Shown here piece by piece: positions 34,336-45,937 of a stretch of DNA of 64,000 nucleotides (positions are counted from its first letter, which is position 1; every line of letters starts with the position of its first letter). Location of the stretch: positions 21,559,501-21,623,500 of the forward strand of contig JAWQUS010000008.1 of assembly GCA_036365455.1 (NCBI GenBank), read 5' to 3'. The stretch comes from Macrosoma leucophasiata (lineage: Eukaryota > Arthropoda > Insecta > Lepidoptera > Hedylidae). Position numbers and translations under genes: made by a program. The notes below the pieces were generated by a model, which ran no database searches, was not told the origin of the DNA, and saw nothing but the letters and a program-made list of their open reading frames with translations.

Positions 34336-34522
34336 CTAGCGGCCCGTACCGGCTTCGCACGGTTGCAATTTAGGTTCTTACATATGAATTGAGATGAATG
34401 CTATCCTATCTCTCAAGTTGGATCGAACTGCACATGGTGTGCGAATTTTATTATAATCGGTTAAGTAGTTTAGGAGTCCATTGAGGACAAACATTGTGAC
34501 ACGAGATTTATATATATTAAGA
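34336..34522 (-). mobile_element. Helitron family B, minus copy, complete
   Basis: CTAGCGGCCCGTACCGGCTT at the left is the reversed 3' end. The reversed 5' end (ATATATTAAGA) is at 34511-34522. It shares its first ~125 bp with the plus copy, forming a large palindrome. Confidence 0.78.
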
Positions 34523-34867
34523 TATATGTATATATATATATATATACTCAAACTTTTAATAAATTAACTATTCACTAAAACAGAGCAACATTAACGTAAA
34601 TATCTTAAAATTTGATCAGATTGTTTGTCGTAGGTATATCGTATTATGAAGAAGGAAATAAAAACGAAAAGTTGTGGGTGGCCAAGGAATTTGGCCCAAA
34701 AATAAATCTTAATCTGTATTTTAACATAGACGAAAAACAAAATATTATAGGGGAGCTTAAGACAGGATAATCGGATATACTCGAGCGCGTCAGATTAAGA
34801 CATGGTAGAGTTGATTAAGAGCATTCTGTTGAGTACCTCCACCAAATGTAAGGTTTTAATTTAACCG
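34523..34867. other. Spacer with a short dispersed repeat
   Basis: ACTCGAGCGCGTCAGATTAAG at about 34780-34800 recurs, diverged, at 36098-36145 (reversed), 40340-40375 (reversed) and 48955-48975. The source element is not identified. Confidence 0.4.
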
Positions 34868-35045
34868 CACCTTTAAGGTATGTATGTATCTTCACGCCAG
34901 GTTCTTTACGGGGTAGACAGAGAGGGTGGAGCGCCAGATATCCCGGTCCTTACATACCTCCCGTGCTTCTTCTATCTTCATCATTCCCTTCATACATGCA
35001 CGCCGATTCTTATGACTTTTAACCCTCAGACAATACAAACCTTTA
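34868..35045 (-). pseudogene. RTE-like LINE 3' fragment
   Basis: TGTATGTATCTTCACGCCAG start and the reversed CATGTATGAAGGGAATGATG and ARE-coding tail match the fragment at 44582-45005. Too short and eroded to encode a domain. Confidence 0.6.
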
Positions 35046-35049
35046 TGGT

Positions 35050-35165
35050 GCATTCATTTTTTTATGTAAGAAAGGTATACAATCATGCAGCTCACATTGT
35101 TATTGACTGCAGCCTATATACATCTACATAAAAACCAGAGGTCAAAATGCAGATGCGATCACCGT
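35050..35165 (-). repeat. Family S repeat, 3' part
   Basis: TTTTTTTATGTAAG, GCAGCTCACATTG and GGTCAAAATGCAGATGCG are the reversed 3' half of family S. Confidence 0.6.
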
Positions 35166-35174
35166 TATCGGGCC

Positions 35175-35560
35175 TCCTGCTCAGCTGTAGCCACTTTATC
35201 GACGTACTCGACTATGACGTCACTTGTCGTTTTATCGAGCCTCCCACTCTTATCATTGTACCGACGCACCACGCTATGTCGTCATGAATTTAATATTTAT
35301 TATTATTATACTCGGTACGTTATGATATGTATAATAATATGTTTACTATATTTTAACATTATCGGTATATATACGTAATATAAGTATATTATGTAAAAAA
35401 TATTCATTGTAAACATTTATTTTTATGTATGGTATAATAAGAATATATGTATAATTATCGTAAATATGCTATATTATTTGTCCTGAAAAAATGTGTAAAT
35501 ATATATTGTTAACCATTATTATTTAATTTGTTTAATTATTAATTTTATTAATTTAATTTG
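35175..35560. other. Spacer, no gene seen
   Basis: AT-rich sequence after a short CG-balanced patch. Confidence 0.35.
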
Positions 35561-35569
35561 TTTGATCTG

Positions 35570-35828
35570 CTTGACATCCGTGAAACACCAGGGTCCCAGA
35601 TGAAAATCAGCGTCAAGTCGATTGATGTGATCGACTTGACATGAAGCTGATCTGGGCTCCCATTTGGACCAGCCGTGAGACTTAATCTCTTTTTTTTTTC
35701 TCTTTTTTAATTGTTATTGTTATTGTTTTTGCTTTTTGTTTAATTGTACCCCAATCGTCTGGAAATTTGTATCGTCATGTCTCTGTGCTGTCCAAATAAA
35801 TGTTTTCTTTTCTTTTTTCTTTTCTAGA
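35570..35828 (+). repeat. LINE-tail-like repeat (family K) with AATAAA and TTTTC tail
   Basis: Shares ACACCAGGGTCCCAG-type, AAACCAGCGTC and GCAGCCGTGAGA-like blocks with 56530-56845, and the end block with 51664-51815. It ends in CAAATAAATGTTTTCTTTTC and a TTTTC-rich tail, as retroposed transcripts do. No coding part is present. Confidence 0.6.
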
Positions 35829-35835
35829 TGCGTTG

Positions 35836-36085
35836 CCCTTGTTGCTCATGGACGTAGGCACCACCGCATTACATAACTTATGTTCGGCACTACCGTGTTC
35901 CGGTTAGATGGTAATGTATGGCTCAATAACGATCACAAAGACATAGCAACTTAGGTCTCACGGGTGGCAGAGCACCTGCATTTCTTCCTCTGATGTTTGG
36001 ATCGATAACTATCAGCCTCAGTCATCACTTAACATCAGTGTGAGCTGTACGTTTGTTTGTCGCCTTACTCACAAAAAAATAAATT
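35836..36085 (+). repeat. SINE-like repeat, family S
   Basis: ACGTAGGCACCACCGCATTA start, diverged body, A-rich end. Confidence 0.7.
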
Positions 36086-36166
36086 GGTACTTTTCAGGGT
36101 GTGGGATATCTGCCATAACTTAGTCTGACACGCTTGAGTAATTCCAAAAATATCGTTTGGTGTTAC

Positions 36167-36442
36167 TCTACTTTAAAAATATTATAATTTATGTATATAA
36201 AAATCAATTGCTGTTCGTAAGTCTCGCTAAAACTCGAGAACGGCTGGACCGATTTGGCTAATTTTGATTTTGAATGATTTTTGGAAGTCCAGGGAAGGTT
36301 TAAAAGGTAAGAAAATATGAAGGAATTGAAGGGAAATAGTAAAAACCACAATTTCATTTACCCGTACAAATAGTCCGTAACTATCAAACCTTTAACACAT
36401 TATTTCATTCTGAGGCAATAAGAAGTTTGCCGGGTCAGCTAG
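36167..36442 (+). mobile_element. Non-autonomous Helitron, family D (276 bp)
   Basis: Starts TCTACTTTAAAAATATTATA and ends GCCGGGTCAGCTAG before T. The middle AACTCGAGAACGGCTGGACC is typical of lepidopteran Helitron-like repeats and resembles the inverted-repeat arms at 963 and 2330. Confidence 0.75.
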
Positions 36443-36449
36443 TATAGTG

Positions 36450-36620
36450 TATAGAATAGAATATTCTTTATTGTACACCAATCATTTTTACAAAATAAAA
36501 CTAGATGCATAGCAGGTAGGCAATACAACCAGACGGTCTTATCGCTGAAAGCGATCTCTTCCAGACTACCTGTAGGTGGAAGGAGAATTATAATATAGTG
36601 AAGGCGGTAGGGGTGTACAG
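36450..36620 (-). repeat. LINE 3'-end fragment
   Basis: On the minus strand it ends with GTACAATAAAGAATATTC and a TATTCTATTC tail, preceded by GAAGAGATCGCTTTCAGCGA. This is a polyadenylated 3' end without coding sequence. Confidence 0.5.
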
Positions 36621-36998
36621 GTTAAATATATAATACGTACGTAATTAAATTAATAAAATACAGAGTATAAAACATGCATAGAAAAACAACATTAGATGAA
36701 TAGTAGAGGAGTCCTTAAAGATTATATTTCCTGCCTTTTCATTCGTAGGTAGTATTAATTATAGAATGCGAAGGAGATAAAAGTTGAATAGATAATTGAG
36801 GACAAAAATAAAATAACTTTACTGTACGCATTTCACGTGGTGACCCCGGGCACCCCAAATTGGCCGGATTAGGTTAGAAGGGTAACGAGGTTAGTAACCT
36901 AACCCCATTCTGAGAGCTTCGGGTTCACCATGTAAAGTTAATACAATAAATCATAGGGTAAAAGAATATTCGCAGTTACATTCTATATTTGTTATATA
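36621..36998. other. Spacer, no gene seen
   Basis: No frame or repeat recognised. A short CCCCGGGCACCCCAAATTGG patch is unexplained. Confidence 0.35.
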
Positions 36999-37045
36999 CT
37001 AGTGACCCGCCCCGGCTTCGCACGGGTAGAATTTATTCTTTTGTG
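36999..37045 (-). repeat. Helitron family B 3' terminal fragment
   Basis: CTAGTGACCCGCCCCGGCTT followed by CGCACGGG. The rest of the element is not recognisable. Confidence 0.5.
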
Positions 37046-37049
37046 TGTC

Positions 37050-38305
37050 CTCACAGTAGTAGAATAGTTTTTGTCAAGGAAGTCTGCTTCTTTGACAAAA
37101 ATCGTGATATCTCGGTAAATATATGTACGATATTGATAAATATCGCCTTCCTTATATTATAAACCTTCCTCAGAAAATCCTTTTTCCAAAATTTCAAACA
37201 GAAACAAAATCCGGTCACAATTTTCCAAGATTAGAGCTTACATACAGACAGAGAAAATTAGGGGACTTTATAATAATAATATGTACTGAATTTTGAAGGC
37301 AAACTATCCTAGTTAAAGGCTTTACAAGTTTACTAATCGAACGGAGTCCTACACTGCGCCCGATCCGACATGCACTTGCCCGGTTTTTATTTAAATATAC
37401 CCCGGTAAGCCCGATTAATTGATGTTTCATAACTTCGTCTGAACCGGCCCTAATGGACGAAAGTTAGACTAATTAGGCAATGCAGATTGCCGGTTACACG
37501 TAGAAAACTTTTGCTCCATCTCATTTCCTATCTATAAAGTAGAGTTATACCTTCTTAATATAGGTGCATGCTCGGATTATAGAAAATTATGGAATATCAT
37601 ATAAATTATGGAATGTCATAATTAAACATTACTACACGCTACTATTTCCCAAAGGGATGGGCAGAGGCAAAAGAGGCATTACACCATCGGGAAGGCATAT
37701 AGCTCGGTTTTATTTCACTTCTACGTACAATGACAATAACGACGTAGTAGACCTAACACAGGCAATGAAAATTTAAAGAAAAATTCAGCCATAAATGCTG
37801 AACACGCGCGTGTAATGAGATGAAATTTTTGATGTAAAAGTGGACTGTATGCGGGGTTTGAACTGGAAAGAGAAACAGGATACACATGCACGTATCTCAG
37901 GCTGAACAGGCGACGTAGCTACGGCGCGTAAGCGAGCCGGGGCGTGCACAAATCCTTCGGGATCACTCTTCCCGCGTTCGGGAACTCACTTTCACACGTG
38001 TTCAATTAGCGGAGCGATATACGGAGCACAATACAGCGTGCTCACGTTAATATTTAGCGGTATGTTCAATAATATTTAGTACACAAAGACACAAAGTCCC
38101 AGGGCGGTTTCAGCAACGCATAGCGGCGCGTGCGGCGGTTAGAAGACGACTGGGCTCTTCTCACGCCCTCTGGCGGTGTTGCGGTGCATGTGCGGAAACA
38201 GAGGGATGTATAGATAGGTGTAAGGATATAGGTGTAGGTGTCGCATAAGCCCTTAATTGGGTTTTATTATAACTGGCGTTACCAAATGCGTTCGTGAAGA
38301 TCCAA
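37050..38305. other. Spacer with a CG-rich stretch at 37900-38200
   Basis: The GC-richer part contains GGCGACGTAGCTACGGCGCG and CCCTCTGGCGGTGTTGCGG. It might be part of an old LTR, but I see no matching second LTR. No coding domain. Confidence 0.3.
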
Positions 38306-38307
38306 AA

Positions 38308-38608
38308 TGCCCGCGACTTCATCCGCGTGAGAATTTATGATTATTCAGTATCTGCCCGGACGAAGTCGTGGGCGCAGCTATTATAAAAGCAACCTAAGTT
38401 ACTCCTTATTACATAAGGCCAGTGAAAGTCCCGTCGAAATCGTTCCAGCCTTTCCCGATATTATCCGGAACAAACAGACAGACAGACAAAAAATAGTAAA
38501 AAATTGTTGTTTTGGTATATGTACCGTGTATCCATATATTAGCATTTAGTAAAAAGCGGTTATTTTAATATTACAAACAGACACTCCAATTTTATTTATT
38601 TGTATAGA
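38308..38608 (-). mobile_element. Non-autonomous Helitron, family A, copy 2
   Basis: Reversed end CCCGCGACTTCATCCGCGTG, the inner GGACGAAGTCGTGGGCGCAG palindrome partner, ACAGACAGACAGACAAA and the reversed 5' end TTTGTATAGA. The CTAG itself is lost. Confidence 0.75.
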
Positions 38609-38609
38609 T

Positions 38610-38970
38610 GTATAGATATCTGCAATAAGTTGAACTACAGTTACCTATATCATTTTCAGTGGGAACATGAAACGTTTGCCATTGGAAACGATTTCGTAGT
38701 TTCGTACCCAATATAGCCAGACGAAATCAATAGGCGTCCACTTCGATGGCATATTGACATCGAGTACCGAAAAACTGTCGCGTACTCGTTTTGTAGCCTT
38801 TGAAAGCTCGCTTAATAACGAATATTTTTGAAGTATACTTCTCTTGGCGCTTTTGTAAAACTGATGAGAGTAAATTTAAAAAAAATGTACCGGCCGAATT
38901 GAGAACCTTCTCGTGTTATGAACTCGATTAAAAATGCGCGTACACCGGCAGGCAAAATAAACATTTTGAA
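38610..38970. other. Spacer, no gene seen
   Basis: No frame or repeat recognised. Confidence 0.35.
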
Positions 38971-38971
38971 G

Positions 38972-39248
38972 TAAGTTTTTTTTATGTAATCGAAGTGGCA
39001 AACAAGCATGTAGTTTATGTAATGACTGCAGCCTATAGACACTTACACAAAGACCAAGGTCAAAATGCAGATGCGTTACTACTCCCGAGGCCTAAGGCGT
39101 TATGCCTCTGTGCCGGAAATTACACGTCCGTACATTACCACCTGACCGGAACACGATAGTGCTGAACACTACCATTTAGCGGCAAGTATATTAGGTAATG
39201 CGGTGGTGCCTACGCCCGCGCGCTCCGTCACTGGAGTTCTACCACCGG
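38972..39248 (-). repeat. SINE-like repeat, family S
   Basis: Near-complete reversed copy from the T-rich end to ACTGGAGTTCTACCACC. Confidence 0.8.
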
Positions 39249-39692
39249 TAAAAGTTGCGAAACATTACTATACCGTGAGTTTGCATTGATGAAACATTCA
39301 CATAAACACATGTTAAAATCCCTGTTTCTTGACAATGTATCGTATCGCGTTTGTACTGTCATGAAACATGTAAAAGCAAAACGCATATCGCGGAAATAAA
39401 TCTAAAGACTTGAATTGCAACAGGTTTTATCAATAAGAAGTCTTGGAACATGTTGTTTGATTAGTTTGTCAGATTTACACATAAGGTATCGGATCTTGTC
39501 CACTACCATGTTTCGTGTTTACCAGATGGTTTGGAAAACTTAAAAAACTCTAAATAAGACAAATTGTGTGATTTGTATAGCGACAATGCTAAATGTCTAA
39601 TAGGACGTCTTTCGGCAGAAATAATGATGATTATTATGGTTTATATTAGAAATTTTAAAGAGTATTGCATTGCATCAAGCTTTTATGTGAGA
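39249..39692. other. Spacer, no gene seen
   Basis: AT-rich sequence without matches. Confidence 0.35.
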
Positions 39693-40010
39693 CTAGCTGT
39701 CCCCGCGACTTCGTCCGCGTGAGAATTTATGATTGTTCAGTATCTACCCGGTCGAAGTCGTGGGCGAAGCTAGTATAAAAGTAGGCTAAGTTACACCTTA
39801 TTTTATCAGCTATCTGCCAGTGAAAGACCCGTCAAAATCGGTCCAGCCGTTCCCAAGATTAGCCCCGCCAAACAGACAGACAGACAAAAATAGTAAAAAA
39901 TGTTGTTTTGGTATATGTACCGTGTATACATACATTATGCGTATATTATAGTATAATGCGGTTATTTTATTATTACAAACAGACACTCCAATTTTATTTA
40001 TTTGTATAGA
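39693..40010 (-). mobile_element. Non-autonomous Helitron, family A, copy 3 (318 bp)
   Basis: Complete: reversed CTAG at 39693, GCGACTTCGTCCGCGTGAGA, the partner GAAGTCGTGGGCGAAGCTAG, the GTCTGT tract reversed, and the reversed 5' terminus TTTGTATAGA at 40010. Confidence 0.82.
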
Positions 40011-40011
40011 A

Positions 40012-40672
40012 ACGGTGTAGAGGTATGGAGTGCTGTCTGTTATGGAAGAAAACTTGAAAACGTGTCTAGCGTATGTTATGTATAACTATGCATAATTCAA
40101 AAAGTGTTTATTTCTTCATATTACTTTAACTACCTACGTGTGGCGCTTTGTTTTAAATTTTATCTAACGATATCGCAGCGCCACGCCTTTTCCGTGTTTG
40201 GATCGAAACTTTTTCATACAGAGACGGTTCTCCTTACTTCTACACTCCATAAGGTATGTCAATAAAATGTTATTTGAATCAAAATAACCAAAGAATATTG
40301 ATATCAACTTCGATGAAAATCGCCCATAATGGTATCTCCGATATCTTAATCTGACGCGCTGGAGTAAATTAAAAAATCCTTTCTTGTGCAGTGCTCCCCT
40401 ACTACTATAGCTTAAAGATGTTTACTAAAAAACGTTGGCCACCCAGGGGCAAGGCATCAGACGTCACGAGACATTTCTTTTGTCATAGTAATTTCAGGTA
40501 AAATCACATTATCATGTAACCGGAACGTGAGAGTTCAAGGTACCATTTTGCGACATTATTATATTAAAAGCATGCTATGTGAATTGGTGGTGCCTCGCCT
40601 CGAGACGAGACGGGACACTGCTGCTCGACCCGCGTTATCGCATTTTCTGCCGTTATATTATATTGTAAATAC
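40012..40672. other. Spacer with possible eroded elements
   Basis: GTGTAGAGGTATGGAG near 40015 is roughly inverted to CTTACTTCTACACTCC near 40237, hinting at an old MITE. The rest has no gene. Confidence 0.3.
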
Positions 40673-40977
40673 GTAACTTCACGCCTGTAATCCCCGAAGG
40701 GGTAGGCAGAGGTAAATGCATGCATTCAAGCATACATGCAAACACCCACGATTCGCCGGTTACGTTTTGGCCGATGTAACAGGTGGCGAGCCTGTTGACA
40801 TCTCCGGGCACATTACCAAACTGAGGTACTGGGAAATTTCCAGAAAATGGAAAAATCCCAATAGAACCAGAGATAAAGGCTTTTTCACCATTATCTCTGA
40901 TAACCCCCTACCCGGGAATCGAACCAAGGACCTCAGCGTAGTAGTAGTGGCCTGCTACCACTAGGCTACCGAGGCAG
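40673..40977 (-). repeat. tRNA-derived SINE, family Q, copy 1 (~305 bp)
   Basis: On the minus strand the head reads TGCCTCGGTAGCCTAGTGG and TTGGTTCGATTCCCGGG, with polymerase III A-box (TAGCCTAGTGG) and B-box (GGTTCGATTCC) matches. The tail ends at GGGGATTACAGGCGTGAAG. Two more copies lie at 42128 and 44330. Confidence 0.82.
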
Positions 40978-41305
40978 TTTATTATTATATTGTAATTATT
41001 AGTGAAATTCATTGATGATTTGATTTTATTATCTCACTACTTATTGTACCTACTGTAACTATACGGGAAGACACTGACTGCTGCAACACAGTGCAAACTA
41101 CCGCAGCAGGCAGGGTTCATAATAAATAGGTAACTTCTTTTGCGTACAATAAAAATATTTGTTTGTTTGTTTGTTTGTTGTTATGGTTTGACCGCCATTG
41201 TTCGGTTCCCGACTCCTTGTCACGAATTATAACGTCCTTTATAACTTTCTGTGTTTTTTAAAATATTTTAGTTTCACGAATATACCTAAATATTGAAGAT
41301 CGGTC
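40978..41305. other. Spacer with (GTTT)n
   Basis: GTTTGTTTGTTTGTTTG at about 41160-41176 after a GTACAATAAAAATA, possibly a LINE tail. Confidence 0.4.
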
Positions 41306-41662
41306 ATGACACATATGGCCCAGCGGCTGGTGTAGATCGGAAGCGATCTACTCGGTTAAGCGATACGGGCGCGGTCGGGTGTGTAATGGGTGAGCGTTAG
41401 TGGCAAATTAAAAGGCGCGTTTCTGTGCTTCGGAGGGCACGTTAAACCGTCGGTCCCGGTTGCTATCGATAGATAGCAGTCGTTAAACCTTGTCGGAGGC
41501 CTTATGGGCGGTTTGAAAACATCCGACAGTGGGATGGCCACTTAACCCTTATCTCTACCAACCCGTATTGGAGCAACGTGGTGGAGAAAGCTCCAGGCTT
41601 CCTCCCAGGAAGGGGAGAGACTCATGCCTAACAGTGGGACGTATCAATATATATTATTATTA
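41306..41662 (+). repeat. 5S rRNA-like SINE, copy 1
   Basis: The head contains CGGTTAAGCGATACGGGCGC, then GGTCGG and ATGGGTGAGCG. This resembles the internal promoter region of 5S rRNA (AAGC..GGGCGCGGTTAG..GATGGGTGACCGC). A unique body (TGCTTCGGAGGGCACGTTAA) follows, and a tail ending AACAGTGGGACGTATC with ATT repeats, like LINE-dependent SINEs. Confidence 0.65.
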
Positions 41663-42127
41663 TTAACCTATACATTATTATTCGATACAGTAAATATAAC
41701 TCTTATAAAAATTATAGGTACGTACCTACCTAATTTTTAAGTTTTAATTGATAAAGTATTTTTCAATTTAAGTCTACGATCCACTTTATGTTGGTACACA
41801 AGCGTAGCATTGCACTTACCAGGTCTCACAGCGAAGAAATTAAATTTTATATTTTTCATATTTTATTTCTAATTTACATATTTCTCTCGCCTAGCGCTTC
41901 AAGGAAAATTCTTAACTCAGCCTTTGATTAAAGAGTAGGACACACTTAGGGCGCATAATTACGAAGGCGAAGTAATGTTTAACAATGCAAGGCTGTTCTT
42001 GAATCGTAAATACCTGTGTGTATTATGTACATACATTAGTTGCGCGGTGGTATGACTTAGGGGAATTGTTACATGAGCTGGACGTAAATTGAGGCGTAAC
42101 AACTCATCGTTTAGGCAGTACACTAAA
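41663..42127. other. AT-rich spacer, no gene seen
   Basis: No coding frame or repeat recognised. Confidence 0.35.
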
Positions 42128-42432
42128 AAAAACCTAACATCACGCCTGTTATCCCCGAAGGTGTAGGCAGAGGTAAATGCATGCATTCAATCATACATGC
42201 AAACACCCACGACTCGCCGGTTACGTTTTGGCCCATGTAACAGGTGGCGAACCCGATGCCATCTCCAGGCACATTACGAAACTAGGAAACTTCCAGAAAA
42301 TTGAAAAATCCCAATAGAATCAGAGATAAAGGATTTTAAGCCGTTATCTCTGATAGCCTCCGACCCGGGAATCGAACCCAGGACCTCAGCGTAATAGTAG
42401 TGGGCCTGCTACCACTACGCTACTGAGGCAGA
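42128..42432 (-). repeat. tRNA-derived SINE, family Q, copy 2
   Basis: Same order as copy 1. Reversed head TGCCTCAGTAGCGTAGTGG and CTGGGTTCGATTCCCGGG. Confidence 0.82.
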
Positions 42433-42659
42433 TATTAGTATAACTGCCGATTCGAAGATATTATTAGGTATGTGTTATGGAGATACCTAATATTATATTC
42501 GAATAGTATACTGCCTAAACGATTAGTTGTTACGTCTCAATATATATTTGTCTTGAATAAACAGAGAAACTTGAAAATTCTTTGAAGGTGAAAAGATCAC
42601 ATCGCTTTTCGAATGAAACAGAAAATAGAAATAAACATTAAACTTTTTCTAACCTATTT

Positions 42660-42810
42660 TATTTTTAAAGAAAAATGGAAAGAAAAATTTGACTTCAGGC
42701 GAGACTCGAACTCGCGACCTACTGGGAATCTAGTCCAGCCGCTCTTCCAATTGAGCTACTGAAGCCCTGCCCGATTTGTCAAATCTTTCCTTCACATCTA
42801 TTGCATTGCT
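42660..42810 (-). repeat. tRNA-like core inside short inverted flanks, copy 1
   Basis: On the minus strand a tRNA-like cloverleaf: acceptor GCTTCAG/CTGAAGT, D arm GCTC/GAGC, T arm GCGAG-TTCGAGT-CTCGC. The anticodon loop is 9 bases, so it is unlikely to be a working tRNA. Outer flanks GGAAAGAAAAATTTGAC and GTCAAATCTTTCC are inverted, as at 53693. Confidence 0.65.
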
Positions 42811-43735
42811 TTATGGTAGCAGCAGCGCCATCTATTACCAACTATGCTAGTTAGGCAACCGATTTTTCTAACCTTTAATGCTCCACTCGTGGAAAAATCC
42901 TTATTTCCTGTTTCAAAAGCGGCCAAGTGGGCGTCGGACTCCCGTTAACAGAGTTACGTAGGTACATTCAATGAACTTTCTATGTTATTATTATTTCCAT
43001 AAATTTTATTATACCTACGTGTTTCTGTAACCTAAAGGTGAACAACTATTTTCGGTTTTTATTTATAAATTTTAGGACCAGAAGTTTCGGCGATAAAGGT
43101 TAAGGGCGAGTTGTAGTGAAATTTCGTTTATTTTCTTTAATAGGTACTTGACTTAAAAATTACTAATAGTGGAATAAAAAAAAAACCATCTGGTTGCACT
43201 GCGGCAGAGTGCTGGCTGAAGTGAAAACTTGAATATTATAGTTGTGCGTTTTTGGTATTTTGTAATGGTTTATATAATTGTAATTGTTTTATCTGCATAT
43301 AAAAGTACTACCATTTTCAATATGTGGTAATATACAATATCCATTTATTGCGCTATCTAGATATCGTACACAAACATGACAATTTATACCTACCTACTAT
43401 AATAAAACGAAGGAATGCCAAATTAGTTTCAATGCAGGTGCAGCAGCACGCTATAAAACAAACACATTCGCGCATGCACATTCGCGCAATCGCCCTTTGT
43501 GCGATGTGCGATAGCGCGAACATACATTTGCGCAGGGCATACATTTTCGAAGCGCGTTAGAAAGAAAGGGGATACTTTCCTCTCCTACGCCGCGACGATC
43601 TACTCTCCCTCGGTCTTACGAATTTTCGATCAGGTCACGTGTCCTGACGCGAGTTTAACTTTTTACCCATCACAAGAAGTGCACAACGTTCAACAACAAA
43701 ACTTCCATAAATATATTTCACTCACAATAAGACCT
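42811..43735. other. Spacer, short repeat fragment only
   Basis: GCGGCCAAGTGGGCGTCGGA at 42920 is a fragment of the dispersed repeat also at 855 and 45938. Nothing else identified; the short frames look random. Confidence 0.35.
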
Positions 43736-43772
43736 GTATGTATCTTCACGCCAGGTCCCTGACGGATATAAG
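43736..43772 (-). repeat. RTE-like tail fragment
   Basis: TGTATGTATCTTCACGCCAG matches the reversed 3' tail at 44585. Confidence 0.45.
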
Positions 43773-44329
43773 ACCTGTCCCACAATGAGTCAAACAACCA
43801 TAAGTGGCCCGTATATTTCCAATGTTTGAGTTGCCGATACATGTATGATTAAATCGGCTGTGGCCGAGGGACGGATAGACACGCGAGTGATTTTATAAAG
43901 AACCATAAGAATCAATTTTTCCGCCATGTGATCACACAGCGGACAAACCAAATCACTATTCGGTTTGACTAAACTCGAATACTCGCTACAGTAAACAGTT
44001 CAATTCAAAGAAGGGTTCGCGAGGCTATTGTGATTAAAAAATATCCTTTCAATAGAGAGGACGGATGGCGATTTTCACTATCATGGGATCCAATACTCAG
44101 TAGGATCCTTGGTTATTAGCTACTACTTAATTGAATAATAACTACATACTGAAGTTAACACAGGTAATGAAAATACTACCGTAGATGCGTTCATCTTTAA
44201 AAGTCAAAATACATTCGATTTTGTTGTTTTGTTATTTAGATTTCTGTGTTTATAGCATACGAATAGGTAATTTAAGTCTTCCGGGAGCAGATTAGCATTA
44301 TCTTGTTCAAAGATATTGTAAAATGTAAC
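43773..44329. other. Spacer, no gene seen
   Basis: No coding frame or repeat recognised. Confidence 0.35.
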
Positions 44330-44575
44330 TTGACACCTGTTATGCCGAAGGGGTAGGCAGAGGTAAATGGATGCATTCAAGCATACATGCAAACATTTAC
44401 GATTCGCCGGTTGCGTTTTGGCCCACGTAACAGGTGGCGAGTCTGTAAGAAACTGCCAGTTAATGGAAAAAATCCCAATAGAACCAGAGGTAAACGATTT
44501 TACACCATTATCTCTGTTAGTCTCAGACCCGGGAATCGAACCCAGGACCCCAGCGTAGTGGGAGTGGCCTTCAAA
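44330..44575 (-). repeat. tRNA-derived SINE, family Q, copy 3 (head-truncated)
   Basis: Same body. It ends within the head at GGGAGTGGCC, next to the RTE fragment. Confidence 0.75.
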
Positions 44576-44581
44576 GATATA

Positions 44582-45005
44582 ATGTATGTATCTTCACGCC
44601 AGGTCCCTAACGGGGTAGGCAGAGAGTGTAGAGCGCCAGACATCCCGGTTCTGACAAACCTCTCGTGCCTCGTCTACCTTCATCATTCTCTTCATACATG
44701 CACGCCGATTCCTAAGACTTTTGACCCCACCATCAGACAGAACTCGACCTATTTGGTCATGGTAGGTCAGCCTTGGTCTTCCTGGGCCTCTGCAACCATC
44801 CACATTCGCATTGTATATCTGTTTAGTCATTCGCTCATTCGACATTCTTTCTATATGCCCGAACCATCGGAGCATGCCTTTTTTCATTTTTACACCGATA
44901 CTATCATTCACACAAAGTCTCTTTCTTACATCTTCATTTCTAACGCGATCGGTGAGTGATAAGATATAACTCGTATAATTATCGATATTACTAAATCGGT
45001 ATTCG
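44582..45005 (-). pseudogene. RTE-like LINE C-terminal fragment
   Basis: An open frame of 138 residues on the minus strand holds the post-reverse-transcriptase motif GMLRWFGHIERM, then KQIYNANVDGCRGPGRPR, common at the C-terminus of RTE-type and related LINE proteins. It ends in a TGTATGTATC-type tail (reversed). The catalytic parts are absent, so this is a 5'-truncated insertion. Related fragments lie at 4311, 34868, 43736 and 48118. Confidence 0.75.
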
Positions 45006-45032
45006 TTCAAACTTTGAGGCGCAATTTATAAA

Positions 45033-45280
45033 TATGACCACCGCATTACCTAATATACTTGCCGCAAAATGGTAGTGTTTAGCACTATCCTGTTCCGGTC
45101 AGGTGGTAATGTACGGCCCTGTAATTTCCGGCACAGAGGCATAACACCTTAGGCCTCAGGAGTGGTAACGCATCTGCATTTTGACCTCGGTCTTTGTGTG
45201 GGTGTCTATAGGCTGCAGTCATCACTTAACATCAATGTGGACTGCATGCTAGTTTGCCACTTCGTTTACATAAAAAAAAA
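45033..45280 (+). repeat. SINE-like repeat, family S
   Basis: GACCACCGCATTACCTAATA to the A-rich end, close to the family consensus. Confidence 0.8.
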
Positions 45281-45358
45281 ATTATATATATTAACGTTAT
45301 ACATAATATTTTACGATTTAAAGGAGTATATACCAGTTTGCTAAATATTTATTATTCA

Positions 45359-45677
45359 CTAGCTGTTCCCACGAATTCATCCGCGTGATAATATAAGATT
45401 GTTCAGTATCTACCCGGGCGAAGTCGTGGGCGCAGCTAGTATAAAAGTAGCCTTAGTTACTCCTTAAGTATTAAATAAGTTATCTGCCAGTGAAAGTCCC
45501 GTCAAAATCGGCCCAGCCGTTCCCAAGATTAGCGGGAACAAACAGACAGACAGACAAAAATTGAAAAAAATGCTGTTTTGGTATAATATATACCGTGTAC
45601 AGACACAGATGCATTTAGTAAAAAGCGGTTATTTTAATATTATAAACAGACACTCCAATTTTATTTATTTGTATAGA
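45359..45677 (-). mobile_element. Non-autonomous Helitron, family A, copy 4 (319 bp)
   Basis: Reversed CTAG at 45359 to reversed TC at 45677, with the flanking A|T target preserved. It has the same inner palindrome and ACAGACAGACAGACA tract. Confidence 0.85.
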
Positions 45678-45937
45678 TACGGTTCTTCGCGGTCGCTTTG
45701 TTCTCTGGAAGAATTTCTATTAAATTCCTCACAACACAATTCCTTTGCACATACATTTGAATAAAACCTATTATAATCGATAGAATTACGGTGGATGGTA
45801 TGGTTTATTGTATAAACATATAGGTATGTTTAACTGTAGGTACATTCGTGTATTTAATTGCGTACCCATAAAAACCTTTGTATTGTATGTGTAAAAGTCA
45901 TTGCAGGTAAAATTATCATGAAAAATCATGATCAATT

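Noticed and set aside
37900..38200. Solo LTR of another retroelement
   Set aside because: The composition hints at it, but I found no paired ends, target duplication or second copy in the window.
42690..42770. Functional tRNA gene
   Set aside because: Acceptor, D and T arms fold well, but the anticodon loop has nine bases and the flanks match a repeat family at 53693.
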